The notes below the pieces were generated by a model that saw only the letters and a program-made list of their open reading frames with translations, did no database searches and was not told the DNA's origin. The translations under genes were made by a program, and so were the position numbers. From DASYGT01 sp035999365 (GTDB lineage: Bacteria; Actinomycetota; Actinomycetes; Mycobacteriales; Jatrophihabitantaceae), in assembly GCA_035999365.1 (NCBI GenBank), contig DASYGT010000023.1, forward strand, positions 1 through 64,000: 64,000 bases of DNA, written 5' to 3'. Shown piece after piece: positions 8,103-16,766 of this stretch (position 1 is its first letter; each line of letters begins with the position of its first letter).

Positions 8103-9237
8103 CGGTCTGGAGTTTGCAGCCGACGGCTGGCTGGACGAGTTCCGTCCCGCGATCGCAGAGCTGGCGACGAGCGCGCGGGACGAACTGAGCCGGTACACCC
8201 GTGCGGGCGAGTTCCCCGCCGATATCTATCGCGAGATGGGCCGGCGCGGCTGGGTCGGCCCGTTCGCGGCGCGCGAGGAAGGCGGCCTCGGCGGCGGCGT
8301 GGCCGAGTACTGCGTCATCGAGGAGGAGGTCGGCCGGCACGGCCTCGTTCCGCCGCAGATCTCCATCCAGGGTCAGCGCTGGCTCATCGACTGGGGCACA
8401 GCGGAGCAGAAGGAGCGCTATCTCGGGCCGATGGCGCGCGGCGAGCTGATCTTCTCCGAGTCGATCTCCGAACCAGGTGTGGGTTCGTCGCTGAAGCTGA
8501 TGCGCTCGACCCTGCGCCGTGACGGCGGTGACTGGGTGCTGAACGGCACCAAGACCCACGTCAATCTCGGGCACCAGAGCGACGTGACGCTCGTCTTCGC
8601 GGTGGCGGAGGAAGGGCTCACGTCGATCCTCGTCGACATGAACTTGCCGGGCGTCTCGTCCAAGCAGACGGACCCGATCGGGCTGCGACTCATCCCCACC
8701 GCGGACATGTACTTCGACAACGTGCGCGTACCCGACTCTGCATTGCTCGGCGCGCCCGGCCGCGGCATGGACACGTTCCTCACCACGTTCAACGTGAGCC
8801 GGCTCGGCAACGCGTCCGAGCTGCTCGGCTTCGGTCGGCGGGCACTCGCGCACGCGACGCGCTACGCCGAAGCACGCCAGGTCGGCGACAACGTCGTCAC
8901 CGACTTCCAGGGCATCAAGTGGACGGTCGCCGACCGCTACGCCGAGCTGTACGCAGCGGCGCTCGCGCGCAACAACGCCGCCCGCCTGCTCGACCGAGGT
9001 GACGAACCCGCGCTCGCGACATCGTTGGCGAAGAAGCTGTGCATCGACGCAGCCGAGCATGCGGTCAACGACGCGTTCGCGCTGATCGGCGGACACGGCC
9101 TCTACACCGACACCGACTTCGGCCAGCTCATGCACGACGTCAAGGTGTTGCGCATCGCCGGCGGCTCGGTCGAGGTGCTGCGCAATTACATCGCCCGCCG
9201 TGTGCTGCGCTCGGAGACCCTGGAAGGCCTGGAGTGA
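8095..9237 (+). CDS. acyl-CoA dehydrogenase family protein
   Basis: The GTG at 8095 follows a strong gaggagga site and gives 380 residues (VYDGLEFAADGWLDEF). The fold signatures are FSESISEPGVGSS (equivalent to LTEPgAGSD), WVLNGTKTHVNLG and the C-terminal FALIGGHGLYTD...VLRIAGGSVEVLRN. In medium-chain enzymes the last block carries the catalytic glutamate as YEGT; here the aligned position is glycine (AGGS), so the base may lie elsewhere, as in isovaleryl- or long-chain-type enzymes. It is an FAD flavoprotein expected to introduce an alpha-beta double bond in the CoA ester made by the next gene product. The gene overlaps the previous one by eight bases. Confidence 0.9.
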   Translation: MYDGLEFAADGWLDEFRPAIAELATSARDELSRYTRAGEFPADIYREMGRRGWVGPFAAREEGGLGGGVAEYCVIEEEVGRHGLVPPQISIQGQRWLIDWGTAEQKERYLGPMARGELIFSESISEPGVGSSLKLMRSTLRRDGGDWVLNGTKTHVNLGHQSDVTLVFAVAEEGLTSILVDMNLPGVSSKQTDPIGLRLIPTADMYFDNVRVPDSALLGAPGRGMDTFLTTFNVSRLGNASELLGFGRRALAHATRYAEARQVGDNVVTDFQGIKWTVADRYAELYAAALARNNAARLLDRGDEPALATSLAKKLCIDAAEHAVNDAFALIGGHGLYTDTDFGQLMHDVKVLRIAGGSVEVLRNYIARRVLRSETLEGLE

Positions 9238-10730
9238 ATAACCTCGCCGAGCTGCTCGTGCTGCGCCGCGCGCAGTCGGCCGGGAAGCGCCTGGGGCTGC
9301 TCGATGCGCACGAGCCCTACGGTGCGGTATTCGACCGCGCGGCAGCGGTGGCCGGTGCGTTCGCCGAAGCGGGCGTGCGCCCCGGCGGTCGCGTCGCCGT
9401 CGTAGGCACGAACTCGCTGTCCTATCTCGTGACGTGGATGGCGCTGCAGCTGGCTGGTGCCGAGACGGCGCTCGTCAACCCGAACTATCCTGCCGACCTG
9501 CTGCGTGAAATGTTCACCGACCTCGAACCGGCGACGGTCGTGTGGGTCGGGCCAGAGCCCGACGAGCAGACCTGGCCCGGCGTGCGGCATGTCGACGCGG
9601 CTCGGGCGGACGAGCTGGTGCTGCGCTACGACGAGGCCGACCACAGCGCGGCCGACGCACCGGCGCACCTGCCCGGTCTCGACCGTGCTCCGCTCGATAT
9701 CGCCGGTTACATGCACACGTCCGGGACGACCGGCACGCCGAAGTTCTGCGCGCAGACGCACGAGTACTTCCTGCGGCTCGGCCGGTTCATCGCCGACTCG
9801 ATGGGCCTGTCGGAGGCCGACACGGTGCTCGCGCCACTGCCGCTGTTTCACATCAATCCGCTCGGGTACGGGGTGATCGGCGGTCTCGTCGCGGGCGCGG
9901 ACGTCCTGTCGGCCGAACGCTTCTCCGCGAGCGGGTTCTGGCCGGGTGTGCGCGACAACGGCGTCACCGCGGTGGTGCTGCACGGGCCGCCGCTCGAGAT
10001 CCTCAAGCGCGCCACGAAGTCCGCCGACGCCGACGGGCACCGGCTGCGCATCATGTTCTTCGCCGACGCGGGCTTCCTCGAGCAGTTTCGCGTGCCGATG
10101 GGTGTGTCGGCGTACGGATCGACTGAGGCCGCCGGGCTGTGCCACGTCTGGACATGGCGTCGAGGGGACGAACCGGTCGACCTGCCCGAGGGCATGTCGC
10201 GCTACGGCGGACGGTCGCGGCACGACGTGCAGTGGACGGTGTCGGACAGCGGCGAGATCCTCGTGCGCGCCGACCGACCGGGTGTCCTGTTCGACGGCTA
10301 CTTCAAGCGCGGCACGCTCAACGCCCCCTTTGACGCGGACGGCTGGTTCGCCACCGGTGACCTCGGCCGCGTCGACGCTGCTGGCAACCTCGTGTTCATT
10401 GAGCGGGCCGCAGAGTCGATCCGGGTCAAGGGCGAGTTCGTCCCTATCGGTTTCGTCGAGGACCACTTCGCCAAACGGACCGGCATCCAGGATCTCGCGA
10501 TCTGGCGCGAGCCGAGCGAGCTCGCCGGCAGTGACGCGGTCGCGCTGTACGTCGCGAGCGACCTGGTCGACGTCGACACGATCCGCGCCGCGCGCGATGA
10601 ATTGCCTGCGTTCATGCGGCCGTCCGTGCTCGTGCAGGTCAAGGAGATCCCGCGCGATGCGGGCGTCGGCAAGATCCGGCGCCGCAGTCTCGCCGACACC
10701 GAGCGCATCGAGACGCTGGTACTGACGTGA
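9234..10730 (+). CDS. AMP-dependent acyl-CoA synthetase/ligase
   Basis: The GTG at 9234 overlaps the previous stop (GTGA) and gives 498 residues. Adenylate-forming enzyme motifs occur in order: the P-loop-like MHTSGTTGTPKF near residue 160, YGSTEAAG (A5), GWFATGDLGRVD (A7), ERAAESIRVKGEFV (A8) and the A10 lysine in GVGKIRRRSL near the C-terminus. It should activate a carboxylic acid with ATP and CoA. Together with the neighbouring dehydrogenase and the enoyl-CoA hydratase at the operon end it forms a beta-oxidation-like segment. The acid substrate is not identifiable. Confidence 0.92.
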   Translation: MNNLAELLVLRRAQSAGKRLGLLDAHEPYGAVFDRAAAVAGAFAEAGVRPGGRVAVVGTNSLSYLVTWMALQLAGAETALVNPNYPADLLREMFTDLEPATVVWVGPEPDEQTWPGVRHVDAARADELVLRYDEADHSAADAPAHLPGLDRAPLDIAGYMHTSGTTGTPKFCAQTHEYFLRLGRFIADSMGLSEADTVLAPLPLFHINPLGYGVIGGLVAGADVLSAERFSASGFWPGVRDNGVTAVVLHGPPLEILKRATKSADADGHRLRIMFFADAGFLEQFRVPMGVSAYGSTEAAGLCHVWTWRRGDEPVDLPEGMSRYGGRSRHDVQWTVSDSGEILVRADRPGVLFDGYFKRGTLNAPFDADGWFATGDLGRVDAAGNLVFIERAAESIRVKGEFVPIGFVEDHFAKRTGIQDLAIWREPSELAGSDAVALYVASDLVDVDTIRAARDELPAFMRPSVLVQVKEIPRDAGVGKIRRRSLADTERIETLVLT

Positions 10731-11542
10731 GCATGGTCGACTTCCACATCCACACCGCGCCGAGCCTGGTTCCACGGCACCACGACGACCTGTCGATCGG
10801 CGCGCTGCTCGCTGGATCGGGCATCGACACGTTCGTCCTCAAGGCACACGAAGGCAGCACTGCCGAGCGCGCGCTGCTTGCCGGTGGAGGAGCGGTCGGC
10901 TCGATCGTGCTGAACTCACCGGTTGGGGGTGCCAACCCGGATGCGGTCAAGGTCGCCGCCGCGTACGGCGCTCGCGTGGTGTGGCTGCCGACGATCTCCT
11001 CGCCCGTCCACCAGGAGGCAGCCGCGTCGCCGGAACTCAAGGCGCACGACGGTGTGCGGTTCGCGACGGTGCCGGTCACGTCCGGCGGCGCGGTGCTCCC
11101 CGAGTGGACCCCCGTGTTCGACGAGGTCGCGGCCGCCGACATGGTGCTCGCCGCAGGGCACGTGTCGATGGACGAGGCGGTAGCCGCGTTCCGCGTCGCG
11201 AAGGCACGCGGTGTTCAGCGATTCCTCGTCAATCACCCGCTGATGCCGTTCCTCGGCTGGCGCGCCGAGCACGTCGACGAACTCGTCGCCCTCGGCGCCT
11301 ATATAGAGGTGGGCGTGCTCGCCGACCTGCTGGGCGGCACGGACGGTGAGACCCCGACCCAGCGCCTGGCCACGCAGTACCCCGCGTCTCTGATCGTCTT
11401 CGGCAGCGACCTCGGCCATCAGCATTATCCCGACGTCGTCCCCGGCATCACTGACTGGCTCGACACCACGGCGTCTACGGTCACCGACGGCGCGCTCGAC
11501 CGGATCACCACCACTAATGGCAAGGAACTGCTCACCCGATGA
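10727..11542 (+). CDS. DUF6282-type metal-dependent hydrolase-like protein
   Basis: This 271-residue protein starts at a GTG overlapping the ligase stop (GTGA); an ATG lies at 10733. It opens with MVDFHIHTAPS, an HxH metal-binding motif at the end of strand 1 typical of amidohydrolase/PHP-like TIM barrels. Other likely ligands are in VLKAHEGST, RFLVNHPLMPFLGW and VFGSDLGHQHYP. The overall pattern fits the uncharacterised DUF6282 family, which I recognise from the N-terminal block only. A hydrolase of an amide, lactone or ring is plausible in this pathway. No experimental function is known to me. Confidence 0.78.
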   Translation: MSMVDFHIHTAPSLVPRHHDDLSIGALLAGSGIDTFVLKAHEGSTAERALLAGGGAVGSIVLNSPVGGANPDAVKVAAAYGARVVWLPTISSPVHQEAAASPELKAHDGVRFATVPVTSGGAVLPEWTPVFDEVAAADMVLAAGHVSMDEAVAAFRVAKARGVQRFLVNHPLMPFLGWRAEHVDELVALGAYIEVGVLADLLGGTDGETPTQRLATQYPASLIVFGSDLGHQHYPDVVPGITDWLDTTASTVTDGALDRITTTNGKELLTR

Positions 11543-12582
11543 TCACGGTAGCGCTGCTACCCGGCGACGGCGTCGGTTCCGAGGTGCTGGACGGACCCGC
11601 CCAACTGCTCGCGGAGCTGTCCCGTCGCGACCTCATCCGGGTCACCGGACCGTGGCCGGTCGGGGCATCATCGTTTGCCGCCACCGGTGAGGGGTTGCCC
11701 GCCGACACAATGCGCGCCTGCGAGCAGGCCGACGCGATCCTGCTCGGCGCAGTCGGCGAGCACCCCGGCGTCTCGCTCGCCGGCTACCGCCCGGAGCTCG
11801 CCCTCATCGGACTGCGTGAACACTTCGACCTGCGGGTCAGCGTGCGGCAGGTGTGGCGCGGCGGCGCAGCGCCGCTCACCTTCGTCCGCAATCTGCTCGG
11901 CGGCGCATACGGCAACAACCGCATCGAGAGCAACGGCAGCGGGCCGGCATCCGACACGGTCGAGCTCACCCCGGAACGCATCCGCGAGCTCGCCGACATC
12001 GCCATCGGGTACGTGAAGGCGTCCGGCGCGCAGCTCATTTCGGTTGACAAGGCGAACCTGTTGGCGACGAGCCGACTGTGGCGGTTGCTCGTCAGCGACG
12101 CCGCCGACGCCGCGGGCATCCCCGTGCGGCATGTGTACGTCGACCGGATGGCCTACGAGCTGGGCTGCATGAGCCCGCCCGAGGCCGTCGTGCTGACCGA
12201 GGGCCTGTTCGGCGACATCCTCAGCGACTTGTCGTCCGGGCGTGCGGGTTCGATCGCGCTGTGCGGCTCGGCGTCCGTCCGGCCGGCCGGGCGCGACAAC
12301 CCGGCGCGCTGCGTCGGCCTGTTCGAGCCCGTCCACGGGTCGGCTCCGTTGCGCGCCGGGCAGAACAAGGTCAACCCCGTCGGTGGGTACCTCGCTCTCG
12401 CGATGCTGCTCGAGTGGTTCGACGAGACCGAGAAAGTCGCACCGTCCGTGCGTCAGGCTGTGGCTGACGCGGTGAACGCGCCACCGCTGACCTATGACAT
12501 GGCCGTGCCGGGTGATCCGGTCGCGTCTACGAGTGAATTGTCGGCGCGTATCAACGCGGCCTTCAGGGAGCGCTGGGGATGA
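11539..12582 (+). CDS. isopropylmalate/tartrate dehydrogenase-family beta-decarboxylating dehydrogenase
   Basis: This 347-residue protein begins at an ATG overlapping the previous stop. It aligns with LeuB: LREHFDLRVSVRQVW (the substrate-arginine helix), VRNLLGGAYGNNR, ISVDKANLLATSRLWR with the catalytic lysine, GLFGDILSDLSS with the metal-binding aspartates, and EPVHGSAP. The divergence around the arginine segment and its location, far from leucine genes, argue for a catabolic paralogue acting on a 2-hydroxyacid such as a malate or tartrate derivative. It would oxidise and decarboxylate its substrate with NAD(P)+ and Mg2+/Mn2+. The exact substrate is open. Confidence 0.86.
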   Translation: MITVALLPGDGVGSEVLDGPAQLLAELSRRDLIRVTGPWPVGASSFAATGEGLPADTMRACEQADAILLGAVGEHPGVSLAGYRPELALIGLREHFDLRVSVRQVWRGGAAPLTFVRNLLGGAYGNNRIESNGSGPASDTVELTPERIRELADIAIGYVKASGAQLISVDKANLLATSRLWRLLVSDAADAAGIPVRHVYVDRMAYELGCMSPPEAVVLTEGLFGDILSDLSSGRAGSIALCGSASVRPAGRDNPARCVGLFEPVHGSAPLRAGQNKVNPVGGYLALAMLLEWFDETEKVAPSVRQAVADAVNAPPLTYDMAVPGDPVASTSELSARINAAFRERWG

Positions 12583-13760
12583 ATCCGCGCCGACGGCGCC
12601 TGGTCTTCACCTACCTGACCGTCGTCTACTTCTTGGCGGGCGCGTCGGAGACCTATATATCCCCGCTGTTCCCGCTAATGCGCCACGACCTGCACCTGCA
12701 GGTGTCCGACCAGGCGACCCTCATCGCCGCGCTGACGATCAGCATCGCCGTGGGCAACATCGCCGGCGGCTGGATCGGTAACCGCTTCGCCGACCGGCAC
12801 GCCGTGCGTGGTGCGGCCGCGCTCCTCGCTGCCGGGTCACTTCTGAGCGGGATGTCGAACTCGTTCGTCACCATCGCCGTGGGTCAGGTGTTGTCGGGGC
12901 TGGGGACAGGCCTCTTCTTCGCCCCTGGACTCGCCGTCGTCGGGCGCATGTACCCGACCAGCCTCGGCCGTGCCATCGCGTCGTACGGGCTCGGCTACTC
13001 GTGCGGGCTGGCCGCGGCGGCGTTCGCCTCGGGGCTCGGCGTCGACCTGTGGCGGTGGGTGTTCCTCGCCACCGGCGCGCTCGCGTTGGTGTTCACCATC
13101 TGTACCCCGAAGCTGCCCGAGGCCGAGGGGTCGCCCAGTACCGGCCTGGTGCGCGCGGCCGTGGGGTACTGGCGCGACCGCGGGTACCGCGCGGCGATGA
13201 CCGTCGGCGTCGTTGCGGGCATCTGCAACTACATCGTCATCGGTCTCACCCCGGAACACTTCGTCGGGCAACACACGAGCGCGAAACTCATCGGCGCGCT
13301 CGTCGGCATCGGTCGCATCGCCAGCATGGTGGGCAAGTATGTGTCGGGCTGGTTGCTCGACAAGATCGGCGGCCCGGCCACTGCACAGCTGCTGATGAGC
13401 CTGCTTGTCGCTTTCGGTCTCGCCGAGCTGGCGACGCCCTATCCCGTCGGGCTGTGGGCGGTGGTGCCGGTGGTCTGCACGAGCGCGATGCTGTTCCCCG
13501 TGTCAAACGCGATGGTGGTCGCAGCACTGCCCGGACGGGCGACCTGGGGCGTCGGGGTGTATCGCGCCGCGCTGATGGTGTCGTCGGCGATCTGCTCGGG
13601 GTTGTCCGGCCTTGCGCTGCACATGTTCAGTACCACCGCCGTGATGATTGCGGCGTTGGGCATCCCGCTGCTCGCGGTGCTTGTCTATGCCAGGACGGCG
13701 CACCGGCCCACCGGTGCCGTGCCGGCCGTCCGCACCGATGCCTCGGAGGTTGTGATGTGA
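12579..13760 (+). CDS. major facilitator superfamily transporter
   Basis: This 393-residue, highly hydrophobic protein has about twelve predicted membrane segments. The inter-helix loop 2-3 motif is GGWIGNRFADRHAVRG, the MFS G-x-x-x-D-R-x-G-R-type signature. FLAGASETYISPLFP in the first helix resembles drug or metabolite permeases. It overlaps its neighbours on both sides (ATGA, GTGA), so it belongs to the operon. It may export a dead-end product or supply a second uptake route besides the ABC importer. Confidence 0.9.
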   Translation: MNPRRRRLVFTYLTVVYFLAGASETYISPLFPLMRHDLHLQVSDQATLIAALTISIAVGNIAGGWIGNRFADRHAVRGAAALLAAGSLLSGMSNSFVTIAVGQVLSGLGTGLFFAPGLAVVGRMYPTSLGRAIASYGLGYSCGLAAAAFASGLGVDLWRWVFLATGALALVFTICTPKLPEAEGSPSTGLVRAAVGYWRDRGYRAAMTVGVVAGICNYIVIGLTPEHFVGQHTSAKLIGALVGIGRIASMVGKYVSGWLLDKIGGPATAQLLMSLLVAFGLAELATPYPVGLWAVVPVVCTSAMLFPVSNAMVVAALPGRATWGVGVYRAALMVSSAICSGLSGLALHMFSTTAVMIAALGIPLLAVLVYARTAHRPTGAVPAVRTDASEVVM

Positions 13761-14563
13761 TCGCACTGCCCGAACTGAAGGACGTCAGCGTCGAGGTCAC
13801 CGACGGTGTCGCGACGGTCACGCTCAACCGGCCCGAGTCGCGCAACGTGATCTCCGATGCCCCCCTCGTGGACGAGTTACCCGCCGTATTCGGTGTGCTG
13901 AGCGCGGACGACGCCGTGCGGGTCATCGTCCTCACCGGCTCGGGGTCGGCGTTCTCGGCGGGCGGCAACATCCGGCAGATGCAGGAACAAGGCGGCATCT
14001 TCGCCGGTTCGACGGATCAGATCGCCGACGGCTATCGCCGCGGTATCCAGCGTCTGATCCGCGCCGTGGTCGGTGCCGAGGTACCCGTGATCGCCGCCGT
14101 GAACGGCCCGGCCATCGGTGCGGGCTTCGACCTTGCCCTGGCCTGCGACCTGCGTCTCGCGAGCACGACGGCGCGCTTCGGCGAGACGTTCGTCAATCTC
14201 GGGCTGATCCCGGGTGACGGTGGCTCCTGGTTGTTGCCTCAGGTCGTCGGGTTCCAGCGTGCGTGCGAGCTCGCGTACACCGCCCGCATCGTCGACGCGG
14301 CCGAGGCCCTCGCGCTCGGCGTCGTCCTGTCGATGCACGAGCCCGACGACCTGATGGCGGCGGCGCTCGACCTGGCGCGGTTGATCGCGAGCAAGCCGGC
14401 GACCGCGCTGCGCTACACAAAGCGGCTTCTCGACCGCGCGCGCACCGGCACGCCGTTCGCGCAGATCCTGGACGAAGCAGCGTCGGTGCAGGCCATGTTG
14501 CACGGGACGCCCGACCATGCGGCCGCTGTCGAGGCGATGGTCAATCGGCCGCGGCACGGCTGA
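13757..14563 (+). CDS. enoyl-CoA hydratase/isomerase family protein
   Basis: The GTG at 13757 overlaps the MFS stop and gives 268 residues. Crotonase motifs are present: VATVTLNRPESRNVIS, the first oxyanion-hole segment FSAGGNIRQM (Asn where many have Asp), GPAIGAGFDLALACDLRLAS, and FVNLGLIPGDGGSWLLPQ, which supplies the second catalytic acidic residue region (G-x-x-P-GDGG). It would hydrate the enoyl-CoA formed by the acyl-CoA dehydrogenase encoded upstream. It is the last gene of the operon and converges with the DUF1275 gene, three bases away. Confidence 0.92.
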   Translation: MIALPELKDVSVEVTDGVATVTLNRPESRNVISDAPLVDELPAVFGVLSADDAVRVIVLTGSGSAFSAGGNIRQMQEQGGIFAGSTDQIADGYRRGIQRLIRAVVGAEVPVIAAVNGPAIGAGFDLALACDLRLASTTARFGETFVNLGLIPGDGGSWLLPQVVGFQRACELAYTARIVDAAEALALGVVLSMHEPDDLMAAALDLARLIASKPATALRYTKRLLDRARTGTPFAQILDEAASVQAMLHGTPDHAAAVEAMVNRPRHG

Positions 14564-14566
14564 CCG

Positions 14567-15322
14567 TCACTTCGCCGCTGCGGGTTGCTCCATCACGTCC
14601 GCTGCGGTCACCGGCGCGTGTAGGTCATGCACCGTCGCTACCGCACACACCGCCGCCAGGACTCCGATGCCGGGCAGCAGTCCGAGCGAGGGCGACACCT
14701 GTACCAGGGCACCGCCACTGAATGCACCGAGGACCAGAGCGGCGACCGAGGTCGCCCGGCGGCGCCACCGGACGCCCGTACCGCCGCCGAGGAACGAGTC
14801 GGCGGCCAAGCCGGTCAGCGTGCTCGTGACCACGGTGGTGGGCAGGTCGGCGACACCGAGCTTGCGGGTTGCGGCGCCCTGAATACCCATGGCGAACGCC
14901 ATGGCCGACGCGGCGAGCTCAGCCTGTGGCGCATGGTGCCGGCCCACCCAGGTCGCAAAGACGATGACCAGTAAACCGACGGATGCAAGCAGGGCGACGG
15001 TCACCCGGGCCGGCCACGGCGCGCGGAGGTCGGCACTGCGCACGAGCCGTCCGCCGGCAGCCGCACCCGCGACGAAGGCCAGCAGCGCCAGGCCGGAGCG
15101 CACGAGGGGGAGACCGTGGGCACCACCCGCCGCGAAGCCGATCAGAGCGACGTTTCCGGTCATATTGGCGGTGAAGACCCGCTGCAAGCCGAGATAACTG
15201 ACCGCATCGACCGATCCGGTGACAAACGTGAGCACGACGAGCAGGACGACGCGCGCGTCCTCGACGTCGTCGGGCAGGAAGCGTCGTTGTCCCGGCAGAC
15301 GGGGAGAAAATGGACGCGACAC
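14567..15322 (-). CDS. DUF1275 (YoaK) family membrane protein
   Basis: About 251 residues with six or so membrane segments. VTGSVDAVSYLGLQRVFTANMTGNVALIG is the characteristic DUF1275 N-terminal block (shown in part: FTANMTGN). The start is taken as the GTG at 15322; an upstream in-frame ATG would overlap the divergent RidA gene and its promoter. Function in this family is not established. It is divergent from RidA, with a palindromic operator between them, and converges on the catabolic operon. Confidence 0.82.
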   Translation of the reverse strand: MSRPFSPRLPGQRRFLPDDVEDARVVLLVVLTFVTGSVDAVSYLGLQRVFTANMTGNVALIGFAAGGAHGLPLVRSGLALLAFVAGAAAGGRLVRSADLRAPWPARVTVALLASVGLLVIVFATWVGRHHAPQAELAASAMAFAMGIQGAATRKLGVADLPTTVVTSTLTGLAADSFLGGGTGVRWRRRATSVAALVLGAFSGGALVQVSPSLGLLPGIGVLAAVCAVATVHDLHAPVTAADVMEQPAAAK

Positions 15323-15349
15323 GTCTGCAGTATACTGTCTGCGATATAC
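15323..15349. promoter_or_regulatory. palindromic operator in the divergent DUF1275/RidA promoter
   Basis: A perfect 10-bp palindrome CAGTATACTG (15328-15337), centred on GTATAC, is followed by a half-site GATATAC (15343-15349). The gap between the two start codons is only 37 bases, so a protein bound here would control both genes. GTATAC cores are typical of GntR/FCD-family sites, but no such regulator is encoded in the window. Confidence 0.55.
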
Positions 15350-15359
15350 AAGGAGCCAT

Positions 15360-15809
15360 ATGATCATCGCCGATAAGCTCGCCGAACTCGGGCTCGTACT
15401 GCCCGAGGTGCCGCCGCTGCCCATGGCGCCCAACCGCGCGGTCGTCACGATGCACGGGGCCCTCGCTTTCGTGTCCGGGGTGGGGCCGATCGGCGTCAGC
15501 GGGGTCGTCGGCGGCGACATGAGCATCGAGGCCGGCTACCACGCCGCGCGAACTGCCGGGCTGTACTGCCTCAGCCGTCTGCAGGCCGAACTCGGGTCGC
15601 TGGACCGGATCGAGAAGTGGGTAAAGGTGCTGGGCTTCGTCCGTTCGGCGCCTGGGTTCGACCGGCAGCCCGAGGTCCTCAACGGCTTCTCCGACCTCGT
15701 CGTCGACATCTTCGGCGAGGCCGGCCGCGCCGCCCGCTCGGCCATCGGCACGTCCGAACTTCCACTCAACATGCCTGTCGAAGTGGAAGCCGTCCTCACC
15801 CTCCGTTGA
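15360..15809 (+). CDS. RidA family protein (YjgF/YER057c/UK114)
   Basis: This 149-residue protein begins at the ATG at 15360, preceded by aaggag. It matches the larger RidA subgroup with an N-terminal ADKLAELGLVLPEVP and VSGVGPIG, and a C-terminal MPVEVEAVLTLR. Canonical RidA proteins remove reactive enamine/imine intermediates made by PLP enzymes. The subgroup seen here, about 150 residues with LPEVPPLPMAPNR, is common in catabolic clusters. It may act in the amine chemistry of the adjacent operon, but it has its own promoter. Confidence 0.88.
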   Translation: MIIADKLAELGLVLPEVPPLPMAPNRAVVTMHGALAFVSGVGPIGVSGVVGGDMSIEAGYHAARTAGLYCLSRLQAELGSLDRIEKWVKVLGFVRSAPGFDRQPEVLNGFSDLVVDIFGEAGRAARSAIGTSELPLNMPVEVEAVLTLR

Positions 15810-16158
15810 GCCTGCCCGCCTCGAAGGTCGCAATCAGGGGGTCACTGCGAGAGTGTGGGGATGGTCCCGCGCCTCGCAGGAATCGAATGAAGCTGCAATC
15901 AGCCGCCGAAGGAAACCCGGGATTGCCGGGCAACAACAGGGCAACACGCGCTCTCAAATGGCTTCGCTCGAGCCAACCCGGCCAACGGTGCGGCGCCCGG
16001 ATATTGGGCCAATCCAAACCTCCCGGCTCCAGCCAATGCGTTGGACCACAGCGAGTCGACCCGACATGCCGCGACCGGTATGCGGCCATTCGACATCAAC
16101 ACTCGGTGCGCATAGCGTCGGCACATCGATCCACGATCGGACGAATCGGAGATCAAGT
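15810..16158. other. non-coding gap between RidA and ABM genes
   Basis: No convincing protein or RNA gene is visible in these 349 bases. Short open frames on both strands lack ribosome sites and recognisable sequence. There is a small CCCGG/CCGGG hairpin near 15918-15932. The composition is slightly less GC-rich than the operon before it. Confidence 0.5.
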
Positions 16159-16470
16159 ATGTGGGCTCAGCTGATCACGATGCGCTTGAAGAATGGCGGC
16201 GAAGGCGGCCTACCGAATGTCATGGAACAGCTGCGGAACATCGAACAACCTGGCTCAGGACTAGTGCGCAGCAGTGTGTTCAGGGATCAGAATGATCCCA
16301 GCCGGGTGATGACTCTGGTCGTGTTCGAAAGCGAGGAGCACGCTCGCGCCCGCGAAGCCGATCCACGCCGGCAAGAAGGACTGGAGAGCATCCGGTCTGC
16401 CATGGCGGAGGTCTTCGAGGGGTCGCCCGAGTTCGTCGATCTAGACGTCGTCGAAGAGACAACGCCTTAG
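16159..16470 (+). CDS. antibiotic biosynthesis monooxygenase (ABM)-like protein
   Basis: This protein of about 103 residues starts at an ATG preceded by ggaga; the longer open frame upstream is non-coding. The pattern MWAQLITMRLK...GLVRSSVFRDQNDPSRVMTLVVFESEEHAR is that of a dimeric ferredoxin-like ABM domain. Such proteins include small cofactor-free monooxygenases and haem-degrading enzymes, but many are uncharacterised. It is a single gene at the start of the small-gene array. Confidence 0.75.
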   Translation: MWAQLITMRLKNGGEGGLPNVMEQLRNIEQPGSGLVRSSVFRDQNDPSRVMTLVVFESEEHARAREADPRRQEGLESIRSAMAEVFEGSPEFVDLDVVEETTP

Positions 16471-16552
16471 CGCATCCAGGGGCGGCAGGCGACGCCGCAC
16501 GGCCGAAGCTGCAGGCGCATGCCGCAAACCGCATGGCGGCATAGCGAGCGCT

Positions 16553-16590
16553 CATGCGCCCGTAGTGCGCGGTTCTGCCGAGATCCGGGC
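16553..16590 (+). repeat. dispersed hairpin-like repeat, copy 1
   Basis: CATGCGCC (16553-16560) is followed by GTAGTGCGCGGTTCTGCCGA (16562-16581). The latter differs by one base from the copy at 24963-24982. It lies between the ABM gene and the next membrane-protein gene. Confidence 0.65.
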
Positions 16591-16766
16591 GGGACCAGCG
16601 GCTCGATTCGGGCCAAGTCACCCATTCCCGCTGTGAATCCGCGATGAGGTCCGGGAGCTTCGTTGCTCCGTCGCGACTTGTGGTCGTACTGTGCGCCGCC
16701 AACGGATAGGCGCTCATGAACTCGAGCAAGGCGCTCGGCTGCGGGTCTACTTCGGGAGGAAGCCAA

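Noticed and set aside
7471..9135. 554-codon open frame on the minus strand
   Set aside because: It is antisense to the gamma-glutamyltransferase and acyl-CoA dehydrogenase genes. Its Arg/His-rich composition is that of a high-GC shadow frame.
15868..15892. tRNA or tmRNA 3'-end-like sequence on the minus strand (TTCGATTCC followed by a GGACCA-like end)
   Set aside because: The T-stem cannot pair and no acceptor or anticodon arms are found. No integrase gene is near.
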